Source of the DNA: Propionibacterium sp.
GTDB taxonomy: Bacteria > Actinomycetota > Actinomycetes > Propionibacteriales > Propionibacteriaceae
Length of the DNA stretch: 11,094 nt
NCBI GenBank assembly: GCA_012837465.1
Contig: DURG01000155.1
Span: 1-11,094, forward strand
Reading direction: 5' to 3'
In this document: in pieces, positions 1 to 6,130 of the stretch
Position numbering within the stretch: the first letter of the stretch is position 1
How the letters are laid out: each line of letters opens with the position of its first letter
Program-made: the position numbers and the translations under genes
Notes under the pieces: generated by a model
The model's input: only the letters and a program-made list of their open reading frames with translations
Told to the model about the DNA's origin: nothing
Databases searched by the model: none

Positions 1-750
1 AACGGCCTGAGCTTCTTCGCCTTCATCGGGGCCCTGCTCCTGATGCGCGCCGACGAACTCCACCCCGCCCCGCCCGTCAAGGCCCGCGGCGCGACGCGGG
101 ACGGCCTGCGCTACCTGGCCCGCCGCCCCGACATCATCGTCGTGCTCGTGATCGTCTTCGTGCTGGGCACCTTCGGCATGAACTTCCAGATCTTCAACGC
201 CACCATGGCCACCGAGGTGTTTGGCGTGGGCGCCAAGGAGTTCGGCCTGCTGGGCACCATCATGGCCATCGGCACGCTCGCCGGCGCCCTGGCCGCCGCG
301 CGCCGCAGCAAGCCCAACCTGCGCACCGTGCTGCTGGCCCTCACCGGCTTCGCAGTCAGCACGTTCGCGCTGACGTTCGCGCCGAACTACTACGTCTACG
401 CCGCGCTACTGATCCCCTCGGGCTTCTTCGCGCTGACGGTGATGACGACGGCGAACGCCACCGTCCAGCTCTCCACCGCGCCCGAGTACCGCGGCCGCAT
501 CATGGCGATCTACATGGCGATCTTCATGGGCGGCACCCCGCTGGGCGCGCCGGTCATCGGCTGGCTCGGCGAGGTCTTCGACCCGCGAGCCTCCGTCCTG
601 GTCGCCGCCGTGAGCACGGGTGTGGCGGCGGTAGGCGTGCTGGCCTACTTCATGGTTCACGATGGCCTGAGGCTTCACCTCGAGAAGGGCCGCCCGCTGC
701 GCATCCGCGCGACGCTGCCCCACCACCGATTGGCCTACGGATCCCGCTGA
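1..750 (+). CDS. MFS transporter, C-terminal part (5' end outside window)
   Basis: The reading frame is open from the first base of the window to the TGA at 748-750, giving 249 visible residues; the N-terminal half lies upstream. The visible part holds several hydrophobic membrane segments, for example around residues 45-62, 75-95, 105-140 and 160-215. Between the first visible segment and the next is a cytoplasmic loop with the 'RDGLRYLARRPDI' pattern typical of the EntS-like / transmembrane secretion effector branch of the major facilitator superfamily (MFS_3). Members act as proton-driven exporters of siderophores, drugs or metabolites at the inner membrane. The substrate cannot be told from this half. 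The basic C-terminal tail after the last helix should be cytoplasmic. The downstream serine dehydratase gene starts 19 bp later but appears to have its own promoter, so a shared function is not implied. Confidence 0.85.
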   Translation, partial: NGLSFFAFIGALLLMRADELHPAPPVKARGATRDGLRYLARRPDIIVVLVIVFVLGTFGMNFQIFNATMATEVFGVGAKEFGLLGTIMAIGTLAGALAAARRSKPNLRTVLLALTGFAVSTFALTFAPNYYVYAALLIPSGFFALTVMTTANATVQLSTAPEYRGRIMAIYMAIFMGGTPLGAPVIGWLGEVFDPRASVLVAAVSTGVAAVGVLAYFMVHDGLRLHLEKGRPLRIRATLPHHRLAYGSR

Positions 751-757
751 CGACGGG

Positions 758-763
758 TATCGT
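758..763 (+). promoter_or_regulatory. Putative -10 element for a leaderless serine dehydratase mRNA
   Basis: TATCGT ends 6 nt before the ATG at 770, which would place the transcription start on the A of the start codon. There is no Shine-Dalgarno sequence in the 19-bp gap. No convincing -35 hexamer is seen at 16-19 bp. Leaderless mRNAs with a TANNNT box at this distance are common in actinobacteria; the assignment here is inferred. Confidence 0.5.
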
Positions 764-769
764 CGCCCC

Positions 770-2149
770 ATGGCGATCAGCGCACTTGACCTGTTCAAGA
801 TCGGTGTGGGCCCGTCGTCGTCCCACACCATGGGGCCGATGCGCGCGGGTGCACTCTTCCGCGGCCAGCTCCTGACTTCCGTCCAACCGGCCGACGTGGC
901 ACGCATCCGCATCGACCTCTACGGTTCCCTCGCAGCCACGGGGCTGGGGCACGGCACCGACCGGGCCGTCGTCGCCGGGGTGCTGGGCTTCGAGCCCCAG
1001 CGCGTGGATCCTGACCTGATGCGCGAGTCCGTCGACGCCGTGGTGCACGGCGCGGGCCTGGACCTCGAGGGCCACGTCGTGCCGTTCACGTGGAAGGAGG
1101 ACCTCCTCTTCCACCGCGAATCCAAGCCTCACCACCCCAACGCGCTCACGATCACGGCCTTCGATGCCGACGGCGGCGAGTTGGCCACCGACACCTACTA
1201 CTCGATCGGCGGCGGGTTCGTCGTCGACGAGGCCCAGGCCGAGGCCGGCGAAACCGGCGTGCAGGACGTCGAGGTGGAGTTCCCGTTCTCGACGGCGGAG
1301 GAACTGCTGCAGACCTGCTCGCTGCACGACCTGGGCATCGCCGAGGTGGTTGCGCGCAACGAACTGGCCTGGCGCCCCGAGGAGGAGACCCGCGAGGCGC
1401 TGCTCGAAGTCTGGCGCGCCATGCAGGCCTGCGTGGAGCGCGGCGTGCGGCAGGAGGGGCACCTCCCCGGTGGCCTGCGCGTGCAACGACGCGCACCCGA
1501 ACTGTTCCGCAGCCTCAATGCCCGCGACTCCGTGCCCAACCTCATCACCCGCACCTTCTCCGCGATGGACTGGGTCAACCTCTACGCGTTGGCCGTCAAC
1601 GAGGAGAACGCCGCGGGCGGCCCCGTCGTGACGGCGCCGACGAACGGCGCCGCCGGGGTCATCCCGGCCGTATTGCACTACTTCGTGCGGTTCCAGTCCG
1701 GCGCCAGCGACGACGACGTGGTCGACTTCCTGCTGGCCGCCACCGCCGTCGGGATGCTGCTCAAGATGAACGCCTCGATCTCCGGCGCCGAGGTCGGCTG
1801 CCAAGGTGAGGTGGGCTCAGCCTGCGCGATGGCCGCGGCAGGGCTCGCGCAGGTGATGGGCGGCTCCCCCGCCCAGGTCGAGAACGCCGCCGAGGTGGGC
1901 CTCGAGCACAATCTCGGCCTCACCTGCGACCCCATCGGCGGGCTCGTGCAGGTGCCGTGCATCGAGCGCAACGCCATGGCGTCGGTCAAGGCGATCAACG
2001 CCGCGCAACTGGCGCTCAGCGGCGACGGCCGCCACCGCGTCACCCTGGACCAGGCGATCCGCACCATGCGCGACACCGGGCGCGACATGCTCAGCAAGTA
2101 CAAGGAGACCTCCGAGGGCGGCCTCGCCGTCGCCTTCATCGAGTGCTGA
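770..2149 (+). CDS. sdaA: L-serine ammonia-lyase (L-serine dehydratase), iron-sulfur type, single chain
   Basis: This 459-residue protein matches the length and layout of the single-chain bacterial L-serine dehydratases, which deaminate L-serine to pyruvate and ammonia in the cytoplasm using an oxygen-sensitive [4Fe-4S] cluster rather than PLP. The N-terminal beta domain begins with the family signature 'GVGPSSSHTMGPMRAG' (residues 12-27). The C-terminal alpha domain carries the three expected cluster cysteines: Cys344 in 'GCQGEVGSACAMAAA', Cys386 in 'LTCDPIGG' and Cys397 in 'VQVPCIERNAMAS'. These match the spacing of the E. coli enzymes. 'TAPTNGAAGVIPAVL' near residue 290 is another conserved stretch. 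The start at 770 gives the normal family N-terminus. Downstream lies a long inverted repeat (2160-2217) that may end transcription. The gene looks intact. Its likely role is serine catabolism feeding pyruvate. Confidence 0.96.
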   Translation: MAISALDLFKIGVGPSSSHTMGPMRAGALFRGQLLTSVQPADVARIRIDLYGSLAATGLGHGTDRAVVAGVLGFEPQRVDPDLMRESVDAVVHGAGLDLEGHVVPFTWKEDLLFHRESKPHHPNALTITAFDADGGELATDTYYSIGGGFVVDEAQAEAGETGVQDVEVEFPFSTAEELLQTCSLHDLGIAEVVARNELAWRPEEETREALLEVWRAMQACVERGVRQEGHLPGGLRVQRRAPELFRSLNARDSVPNLITRTFSAMDWVNLYALAVNEENAAGGPVVTAPTNGAAGVIPAVLHYFVRFQSGASDDDVVDFLLAATAVGMLLKMNASISGAEVGCQGEVGSACAMAAAGLAQVMGGSPAQVENAAEVGLEHNLGLTCDPIGGLVQVPCIERNAMASVKAINAAQLALSGDGRHRVTLDQAIRTMRDTGRDMLSKYKETSEGGLAVAFIEC

Positions 2150-2159
2150 CCCCACCGTC

Positions 2160-2217
2160 CGCCCGGGAGGGGCGACGCAGTGGTTGAGCGATTCGCTCAC
2201 GCTTCGCCTCCCGGGCG
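2160..2217. repeat. Nested inverted repeat / possible terminator between the serine dehydratase and galE genes
   Basis: Perfect 11-bp outer arms CGCCCGGGAGG (2160-2170) and CCTCCCGGGCG (2207-2217) enclose an inner 7-bp perfect hairpin, TGAGCGA-T-TCGCTCA (2185-2199). Pairing continues partly between the two if a 2-nt GG bulge is allowed. The element begins 10 bp after the upstream stop codon and could stop or stabilise that transcript. No T-tract follows, so it is not a textbook intrinsic terminator. The 'GTGGTTGAGC' half-site at its centre resembles a dispersed actinobacterial repeat recalled from memory, unverified. Confidence 0.6.
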
Positions 2218-2239
2218 CTCAGGAAGCGGTACCCGGGTT

Positions 2240-2266
2240 TAGAGTGGAAGCTCACGAAGAGAAGGA
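2240..2266 (+). promoter_or_regulatory. Putative galE -10 box and ribosome binding site
   Basis: TAGAGT at 2240-2245 is a good actinobacterial -10 candidate, giving a leader of about 24 nt. GAAGGA at 2261-2266 sits 9 nt before the ATG at 2276 and fixes that start. Unlike several neighbours, galE is therefore a leadered gene with a Shine-Dalgarno sequence. No clear -35 is seen. Confidence 0.5.
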
Positions 2267-2275
2267 AAACCGCTC

Positions 2276-3289
2276 ATGCGCGTGCTCGTCACCGGTGGCG
2301 CCGGTTACATCGGCTCCCACACCACCCTTGCCCTTCTGCAGGCCGGCCACGACGTCCTGGTCGTCGACGACCTGTCCAACAGTTCCGAGGAATCCCTGCG
2401 CCGGGTCGCGGACCTCGCTGGCCGCGAGGCCCAGTTCGTCGAGGCCAACGTCCGCGACGAGGCAGCGCTCGACAAGGCCTTTGCCGACTTCAAGCCGGAT
2501 TCCGTGATCCACTTCGCCGGCTGGAAGGCCGTGGGTGAATCCACCGAGATCCCCCTGACGTACTACCGCGAGAACATCGGCTCCACCATCACCCTGGTCG
2601 AGACCATGGCCAAGCACGGCTGCACCCGCATCGTGTTCTCCAGTTCCGCCACGGTCTACGGCGAGGAATCCGAGCCCCCGTTCACCGAGGACGCCCCCAC
2701 GGGTGCGACCAACCCGTACGGCCGCACCAAGCACATGCTGGAGCAGATCCTCGAGGACGCTGCGGCCGCCAACCCGGAACTGTCGGTGGCCATCCTGCGC
2801 TACTTCAATCCCATCGGCGCCCACGAATCCGGCCGCATCGGCGAGGACCCGAAGGGCATCCCGAACAACCTGCTGCCGTTCGTCGCGCAGGTCGCCGCGG
2901 GGCGCCGCGAGAGGTTGATGGTCTTCGGCGACGACTACGCAACCCCCGACGGCACGGGCCGCCGCGACTACATCCACGTCGTCGACCTCGCCGCCGGCCA
3001 CCTCGCCGCGCTCAACTACCTGACCGACCACCGGGGCTACCACGTGTGGAACCTGGGCACCGGCCAGCCGTCGTCGGTGCTGGAGATCGTGCACGCCTTC
3101 GAGGCCGCGGCCGACATGGAGATCCCCTACGAGGTGGCGCCCCGCCGCCCGGGCGACGTGGCCGAGAGCTACGCGAACGTCGACAAGGCGCACCGCGAGC
3201 TCAACTGGCAGGCGGAGAAGACCGTGGCCGAGGCCTGTGCCGACACCTACCGCTGGCAGTCGGACAACCCGAACGGCTTCGCCGGCTGA
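2276..3289 (+). CDS. galE: UDP-glucose 4-epimerase
   Basis: This 337-residue protein is nearly the same length as E. coli GalE (338) and is colinear with it. It is an extended SDR enzyme that interconverts UDP-galactose and UDP-glucose with tightly bound NAD, in the Leloir pathway and in supply of sugars for cell-surface glycans. Visible motifs are the NAD-binding 'TGGAGYIGSH' (residues 6-15), 'HFAGWKAVGES' (79-89), the catalytic Ser in 'SSSATVYG' (122-129), and the Tyr148-x3-Lys152 pair in 'YGRTK'. The 'RYFNPIGAH' segment follows. Ser298 in 'GDVAESYAN' replaces the Tyr299 gate residue of E. coli GalE; small residues here are linked in the family to acceptance of the larger UDP-N-acetylhexosamines. 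It has its own RBS and stands alone, without galT or galK, and is followed by a palindromic element at 3300-3364. Confidence 0.95.
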   Translation: MRVLVTGGAGYIGSHTTLALLQAGHDVLVVDDLSNSSEESLRRVADLAGREAQFVEANVRDEAALDKAFADFKPDSVIHFAGWKAVGESTEIPLTYYRENIGSTITLVETMAKHGCTRIVFSSSATVYGEESEPPFTEDAPTGATNPYGRTKHMLEQILEDAAAANPELSVAILRYFNPIGAHESGRIGEDPKGIPNNLLPFVAQVAAGRRERLMVFGDDYATPDGTGRRDYIHVVDLAAGHLAALNYLTDHRGYHVWNLGTGQPSSVLEIVHAFEAAADMEIPYEVAPRRPGDVAESYANVDKAHRELNWQAEKTVAEACADTYRWQSDNPNGFAG

Positions 3290-3299
3290 GCCCGGAGAG

Positions 3300-3364
3300 T
3301 ATCGCTGCGTAGACACGGGGTAGGTGTGGACTGTCCACACCTACCCCCTGTTTCTGCATCGTTA
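3300..3364. repeat. 65-bp dispersed palindromic element, copy 1
   Basis: The element is centred on T3332. A perfect 15-bp inverted repeat, GGGGTAGGTGTGGAC (3317-3331) with its complement at 3333-3347, is flanked by an outer box ATCGCTGCGTA (3301-3311) that pairs imperfectly with the segment 3353-3363 (TCTGCATCGTT). It begins 10 bp after the galE stop, between convergent genes, so it may act as a bidirectional transcript end. A second copy with the same total length and no gaps lies at 9024-9088. No T-tract and no clear target-site duplication is seen. Confidence 0.8.
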
Positions 3365-3443
3365 TCTGGGAGAGCGCACGTATCTGCTGCAGAAGAGGCG
3401 CCGACGAGCAGGCCGAGGACGTCAAATCCGGGTCCCGGGGTGC

Positions 3444-3845
3444 TCAGGCCCTGGTGTCGAGTTCGGCGATCAACCGCTTGCCGGCGGTGCTTCGGTAGGA
3501 CTCCTCGATGAGTTCGGCAACCTCGGCCCAGTCGGTCTCCTCGCCCAGGCGCAACCCGACCCAGCCGTACGGGCCGATGTAGCCGGGCACGTAGCCGCCT
3601 GTCTCGAGCACTGCGAGGCGTTCGTCGTCGGGTAGGAGCACGGCGATCGCCTGCGGCTCGCGGATCCACTCGCCGTCGACCTTGTGCGACATCCCCCACC
3701 ACAGGAACACCTTGCGGGTGAACCAGGCGGGATGGCCCACGGAGACCTTCTCCTGTGCGCCGGGCAGGGCCAGCGCGATGTCGCGGACCCGTGCGAGGTA
3801 CGGGTCGTCGGGGTCGAACATCAGCGGGTGCGCCATGTGCGCCAT
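3444..3845 (-). CDS. MmcQ/YjbR family protein
   Basis: This 133-residue protein fits the compact MmcQ/YjbR fold (CyaY-like, DUF419). The pattern is visible: an N-terminal helix 'ARVRDIALALPGAQEKVSVGHPAWFTRKVFLWW', then 'LLPDDERLAVLETGGYVPGYIGPYGWVGLRL' and a C-terminal 'VAELIEESYRSTAGKRLIAEL' helix. Family members are often labelled DNA-binding, but a biochemical function is not established, so only the family is asserted. The frame stays open far upstream, yet the start at 3845 is preferred: GGGAGG lies 4 nt before that ATG, the protein then has the family's normal length, and the upstream part is non-coding shadow of other genes. A second in-frame ATG at 3836 is possible. It lies 41 bp downstream of the zinc-ribbon gene and is probably co-transcribed with it. 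Confidence 0.85.
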   Translation of the reverse strand: MAHMAHPLMFDPDDPYLARVRDIALALPGAQEKVSVGHPAWFTRKVFLWWGMSHKVDGEWIREPQAIAVLLPDDERLAVLETGGYVPGYIGPYGWVGLRLGEETDWAEVAELIEESYRSTAGKRLIAELDTRA

Positions 3846-3886
3846 TGTGCCTCCCGGAGGTGGCAAAGAGAACCCCCACAGCGGCC

Positions 3887-4072
3887 CTACGAGCCGGCCC
3901 CAGACCTGCCTGGGACCTCCTCGTGCGGGGGTTCGGTGCGCTCGTCGAGCTCGATCCACGTGGTGTCGCAGCCGGGGCAGCGGTAGACGGGCGCGCCCTC
4001 GACCAGTTCGTCCGTCTTCAGCGTGCCGCAGGCATCCTGGCACGGCCAGCTGGTGAGGAATCGGGCGCTCAT
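3887..4072 (-). CDS. Small zinc-ribbon protein (61 aa), function unknown
   Basis: The ATG at 4072 opens a 61-residue protein with four cysteines spaced as a zinc ribbon: Cys11-x3-Cys15 and Cys32-x2-Cys35 ('CQDACGTL' and 'YRCPGCDTTW'). The tail after residue 43 is acidic, then Pro/Gly-rich, and probably disordered. A single structural zinc site is inferred. Longer in-frame starts exist but would overlap the divergent deaminase-like gene; the start at 4072 follows a TACGCT -10-like box by 8 nt. The protein is likely expressed together with the MmcQ/YjbR protein downstream. It is too short to assign a partner or target; possibilities include RNA polymerase, DNA or a ribosome-associated role, none supported directly. 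Confidence 0.7.
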   Translation of the reverse strand: MSARFLTSWPCQDACGTLKTDELVEGAPVYRCPGCDTTWIELDERTEPPHEEVPGRSGAGS

Positions 4073-4121
4073 GGGCGCCAAGCGTACAACCGCGCTGGTG
4101 TGGCTCACTAGGATCGGAGCC
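4073..4121. promoter_or_regulatory. Compact divergent promoter region
   Basis: The 49 bp between the zinc-ribbon gene (minus) and the deaminase-like gene (plus) hold two face-to-face -10 candidates. TAGGAT at 4109-4114 lies 7 nt before the ATG at 4122 on plus. TACGCT (complement of 4081-4086) lies 8 nt before the ATG at 4072 on minus. Neither start has a Shine-Dalgarno sequence, so both mRNAs may be leaderless or nearly so. The two -35 regions would overlap, so simultaneous firing is unlikely. Confidence 0.5.
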
Positions 4122-5198
4122 ATGCAGAAACGCCGGGTGGAAGGACGCGATCCCGCGACCCTGCCCAAGGCGCACCTCCACCTGCACTTCACGGGATCGC
4201 TGAGCGTGCCCGCCCTGGAGCGGCTGGCCGAGGCCCGCAACATGGACCTCCCTCCCAAGCTCGTCGACGGCATTGCCCTCGACGTGCCCTACAGCAAGCG
4301 AGGTTGGAACCGGTTCCAGCACCTCTACGACGTTGCCCGCGCCGCCGTCCGTGGCGAGGAGGCCCTGCGCGCCGTGGTGCGCAACGCGGCGGCCGAGGAC
4401 GCGGCCGAGGGGTCGCGGCGGCTGGAACTCCAGGTGGACCCCACGTCCTACGCCTCCTCGGTCGGCGAGTTGCAGGAGGCGCTCGAGATCGTCTGTGACG
4501 AGGCGCGGCTCGCCTCCGCGACGACTGGCGTCCAGGTGGGCGTCATCGTGGCCGCCTCGCGCGTGCGCCATCCCCTCGACGCCCGCACCCTCGCGCGCAT
4601 CGCCGCCCGCCATGCGGGGCAGGGCCCCGGCGAGGTGTGCGCGTTCGGCCTCAACAACAACGAGCGCGAGGGGCTCACCCACGAATGGGAGGGCGCCTTC
4701 CGCATCGCCCGCCGCGCCGGCCTGCCCGGTGTGCCGCACGGCGGCGAGCTACGCGGGGCGGACCACCTGGAGGAGGTCGTCGAGCACCTCGAGCCCACAC
4801 GGATCGGCCACGGCGTGCGCGCCGTCGAGAACCCGGACCTGCTGAAGCGGATGATCGACAAGGGGATCACGTTCGAGGTATGCCCCGCGTCGAACGTGCA
4901 GTTGGGCGTCTACCAGGAGGCTGAAGACGTGCCGCTGCGCGGCCTGCTCGACGCCGGCGCCCACGTCGCCCTCGGTGCGGACGACCCGCTGCTGTTCCTC
5001 TCGCGGCTGACGGACCAGTACGTCACCGCGCGGGATGTGCATGGCCTCGACGACGCGGCCCTCGCGCGGTTGGCGAAGTCGTCGATCGAGGCGAGCTTCG
5101 CCCCAGCCGAGGACAAGCGACGGTGGCTGGCCGAGGTTGACGACTGGCTCAGCGTCCCCGCCGCCCCAGATCCACCGGCCCGCCCCTCCCAAATCTAG
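4122..5198 (+). CDS. Adenosine deaminase-like metallohydrolase
   Basis: This 358-residue protein belongs to the adenosine/AMP deaminase family of cytoplasmic zinc amidohydrolases. Metal and catalytic positions are present: His20 and His22 in 'HLHLHFTGSL', the 'GVPHGGEL' segment (His plus the Glu proton shuttle), 'RIGHGVRAVE' with the next catalytic His, 'CPASNVQLG', and the Asp pair in 'GADDPLLF'. Two substrate-contact segments differ from true adenosine deaminases. The usual HxHLDG is HLHFTG, replacing the Asp that contacts the ribose 5'-OH, and the usual glycine-rich 'DLAGxE' segment reads 'GLNNNER'. It is therefore probably an actinobacterial paralogue acting on a related purine or modified nucleoside rather than standard adenosine deaminase; this is inference. 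The start at 4122 is chosen from the leaderless -10 box and the family N-terminus 'LPKAHLHLH'. The last residues and stop codon lie inside a CTAG-centred palindrome. Confidence 0.88.
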   Translation: MQKRRVEGRDPATLPKAHLHLHFTGSLSVPALERLAEARNMDLPPKLVDGIALDVPYSKRGWNRFQHLYDVARAAVRGEEALRAVVRNAAAEDAAEGSRRLELQVDPTSYASSVGELQEALEIVCDEARLASATTGVQVGVIVAASRVRHPLDARTLARIAARHAGQGPGEVCAFGLNNNEREGLTHEWEGAFRIARRAGLPGVPHGGELRGADHLEEVVEHLEPTRIGHGVRAVENPDLLKRMIDKGITFEVCPASNVQLGVYQEAEDVPLRGLLDAGAHVALGADDPLLFLSRLTDQYVTARDVHGLDDAALARLAKSSIEASFAPAEDKRRWLAEVDDWLSVPAAPDPPARPSQI

Positions 5199-5238
5199 AT
5201 TCGGGAGCGTCAAGGAGCCCAAATCTAGATTTGGGCTC
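5186..5238. repeat. Pair of CTAG-centred palindromes
   Basis: Two palindromes share the core CCCAAATCTAGATTYGGG. The first (5186-5207, 22 bp) has one mismatched pair. The second (5215-5238, 24 bp) is perfect, each half being GAGCCCAAATCT or its complement. Their centres are 30 bp apart, close to three helical turns. The first overlaps the deaminase-like gene's 3' end, whose TAG stop (5196-5198) is the palindrome centre. In RNA each would fold into a hairpin with a 4-nt loop. Their position between convergent genes suits a transcript-end or mRNA-protecting role, or a dispersed repeat. Confidence 0.8.
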
Positions 5239-5287
5239 ACGCCCACCCCCAGAACGTCACAGCGGGAGCGCCCGGCCCAGGAAACGA

Positions 5288-5315
5288 AAGAGCCCCGGCC
5301 GAGGCCGGGGCTCTT
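5288..5315 (-). terminator. Intrinsic terminator of the rpsF-ssb-rpsR-rplI operon
   Basis: A perfect 12-bp GC-rich stem, AAGAGCCCCGGC (5288-5299) with its complement at 5304-5315, has a 4-nt loop. Read on the minus strand the stem is followed by a T-rich run (CTCTTTCGTTT). It lies 20 bp past the rplI stop codon. On the plus strand the following bases are less T-rich, so it may end the deaminase-like transcript only weakly. No dnaB gene follows rplI, unlike in many actinobacteria. Confidence 0.85.
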
Positions 5316-5335
5316 CACAGGTTGCGATCAGGCGA

Positions 5336-5785
5336 TCACTGGGCGACGACCTCGAAGGGAACGTGCGCGGTGACGGCCTGGTGCAGCTTGACGGCCGCGG
5401 TGTGGGCGCCGACGGTCTTCACCGGCTTGGTGAAGCTGACGGAACGCTTGTCCACCGTGGGGCCGCCGGCCTTCTTGATGGCCTGCGCCAAATCGGACGG
5501 GGTCACCGAACCGAACAGGGCGCCGGTCTCCGAGGCGCGGGCGGGGAGCGAGACGGTCAGGCCCTCGAGCTGCTCGCGCAGTTCCTGGGCGTGCTCGACG
5601 CCGCGAACCTCGCGGGCGTCACGGGCACGCTTGATGCCTTCGATCTGCTTCTCGGTGCCGCGGGTCCAGCGGATGGCCTTGCCCTCGGGCAGGAGGTAGT
5701 TGCGGCCGTAGCCGTCACGAACCTCGACGACGTCGCCGGCGATGCCGAGCTTGTCAACGGTGCTGGTCAGGATGAGCTTCATCAT
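5336..5785 (-). CDS. rplI: 50S ribosomal protein L9
   Basis: At 149 residues this has the standard length of bacterial L9, which binds 23S rRNA through its N-terminal domain near the base of the L1 stalk. The N-terminal domain shows the conserved 'MKLILTSTVDKLGIAGDVVEVRDGYGRNYLLPEGKAI'. It is followed by a long helical linker (residues about 42-75, 'TEKQIEGIKRARDAREVRGVEHAQELREQLE') and a C-terminal domain with 'GALFGSVTPSDLAQAI' and 'KTVGAHTAAVKLH'. Two ATG codons lie in tandem (5785 and 5782). The first is used here because the GAAGGG ribosome-binding site is already 11 nt upstream of it; starting at the second would give the usual MKLIL N-terminus and 148 residues. It is the last gene of the operon, 20 bp after rpsR, and is followed by a strong terminator. 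Confidence 0.97.
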   Translation of the reverse strand: MMKLILTSTVDKLGIAGDVVEVRDGYGRNYLLPEGKAIRWTRGTEKQIEGIKRARDAREVRGVEHAQELREQLEGLTVSLPARASETGALFGSVTPSDLAQAIKKAGGPTVDKRSVSFTKPVKTVGAHTAAVKLHQAVTAHVPFEVVAQ

Positions 5786-5805
5786 GGTTCTTGAATCCCT
5801 TCCGA

Positions 5806-6045
5806 TCAGCGGGCGGTCGACGCGTACGGCAGCAGGGCAACCTCACGCGCGTTCTTGACGGCGAGGGCGACCTTGCGCTGGTCCTGGACCGAAAGGCCAG
5901 TGACGCGGCGGGCGCGGATCTTGCCACGCTCAGAGATGAACTTCTTGAGCGTGTTGATGTCCTTGTAGTCGATGTTGGCGACACGGGTCGTCTTCACCGG
6001 CATGATCTTCTTCTTGTTCACAGGCTTGCGCTGTGGACCGGCCAT
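5806..6045 (-). CDS. rpsR: 30S ribosomal protein S18, zinc-ligand-free form
   Basis: This 79-residue protein carries the conserved S18 core 'IDYKDINTLKKFISERGKIRARRVTG' and the C-terminal 'QRKVALAVKNAREVALLPY'. S18 sits on the platform of the small subunit in a heterodimer with S6, encoded two genes upstream. The protein contains no cysteine at all. The usual N-terminal CxxC pair of zinc-binding S18 is replaced by a 'KKKIMPVKTTRVAN' stretch, and the VTGNC position reads 'VTGL'. It is thus the 'C-minus' form, which in mycobacteria is a zinc-starvation paralogue but here occupies the main operon. The ATG at 6045 follows a purine-rich AAGAGAG sequence. It lies 85 nt after ssb and 20 nt before rplI. 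Confidence 0.97.
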   Translation of the reverse strand: MAGPQRKPVNKKKIMPVKTTRVANIDYKDINTLKKFISERGKIRARRVTGLSVQDQRKVALAVKNAREVALLPYASTAR

Positions 6046-6100
6046 TGTGGTGCTCTCTTTCTGAAGAGTTGAAAGCCCGTCTTGCGACGGAATGTGCCAG

Positions 6101-6118
6101 CTAGCCCAGGCGGGCTAG
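6101..6118 (-). other. Small hairpin in the ssb-rpsR spacer
   Basis: CTAGCCC (6101-6107) and GGGCTAG (6112-6118) form a perfect 7-bp stem with a 4-nt loop, 12 nt after the ssb stop codon. There is no T-tract on the minus strand, so it is not an obvious terminator. It could protect the upstream ssb message or set relative expression of ssb and the ribosomal genes; this is inference. Confidence 0.4.
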
Positions 6119-6130
6119 ATAAGCGATGGA

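Noticed and set aside
1..750. MFS gene as a truncated pseudogene
   Set aside because: The frame is open up to the window's first base with intact membrane segments, so the missing part is due to the window edge.
650..1804. Long minus-strand open frame (384 codons) opposite the serine dehydratase gene
   Set aside because: It is low-complexity, Gly/Ala/Arg/His-rich shadow coding caused by high GC, lies fully opposite a confident conserved gene and shows no family motif.
2252..3340. Long minus-strand open frame opposite galE
   Set aside because: Composition is that of an antisense shadow (Val/Gly/Asp/Arg-rich with no domain), and galE on the plus strand is unambiguous.
3300..3364. CRISPR repeat or classical intrinsic terminator
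   Set aside because: The two element copies are 5.7 kb apart without spacers, and no T-tract follows the stem on either strand; a dispersed palindromic element fits better.
3846..4739. Upstream extension of the MmcQ/YjbR frame to 431 codons, suggesting a fusion protein
   Set aside because: The extra part is antisense to the deaminase-like gene and out of frame with the zinc-ribbon gene. A Shine-Dalgarno before 3845 and normal family length support the short protein.
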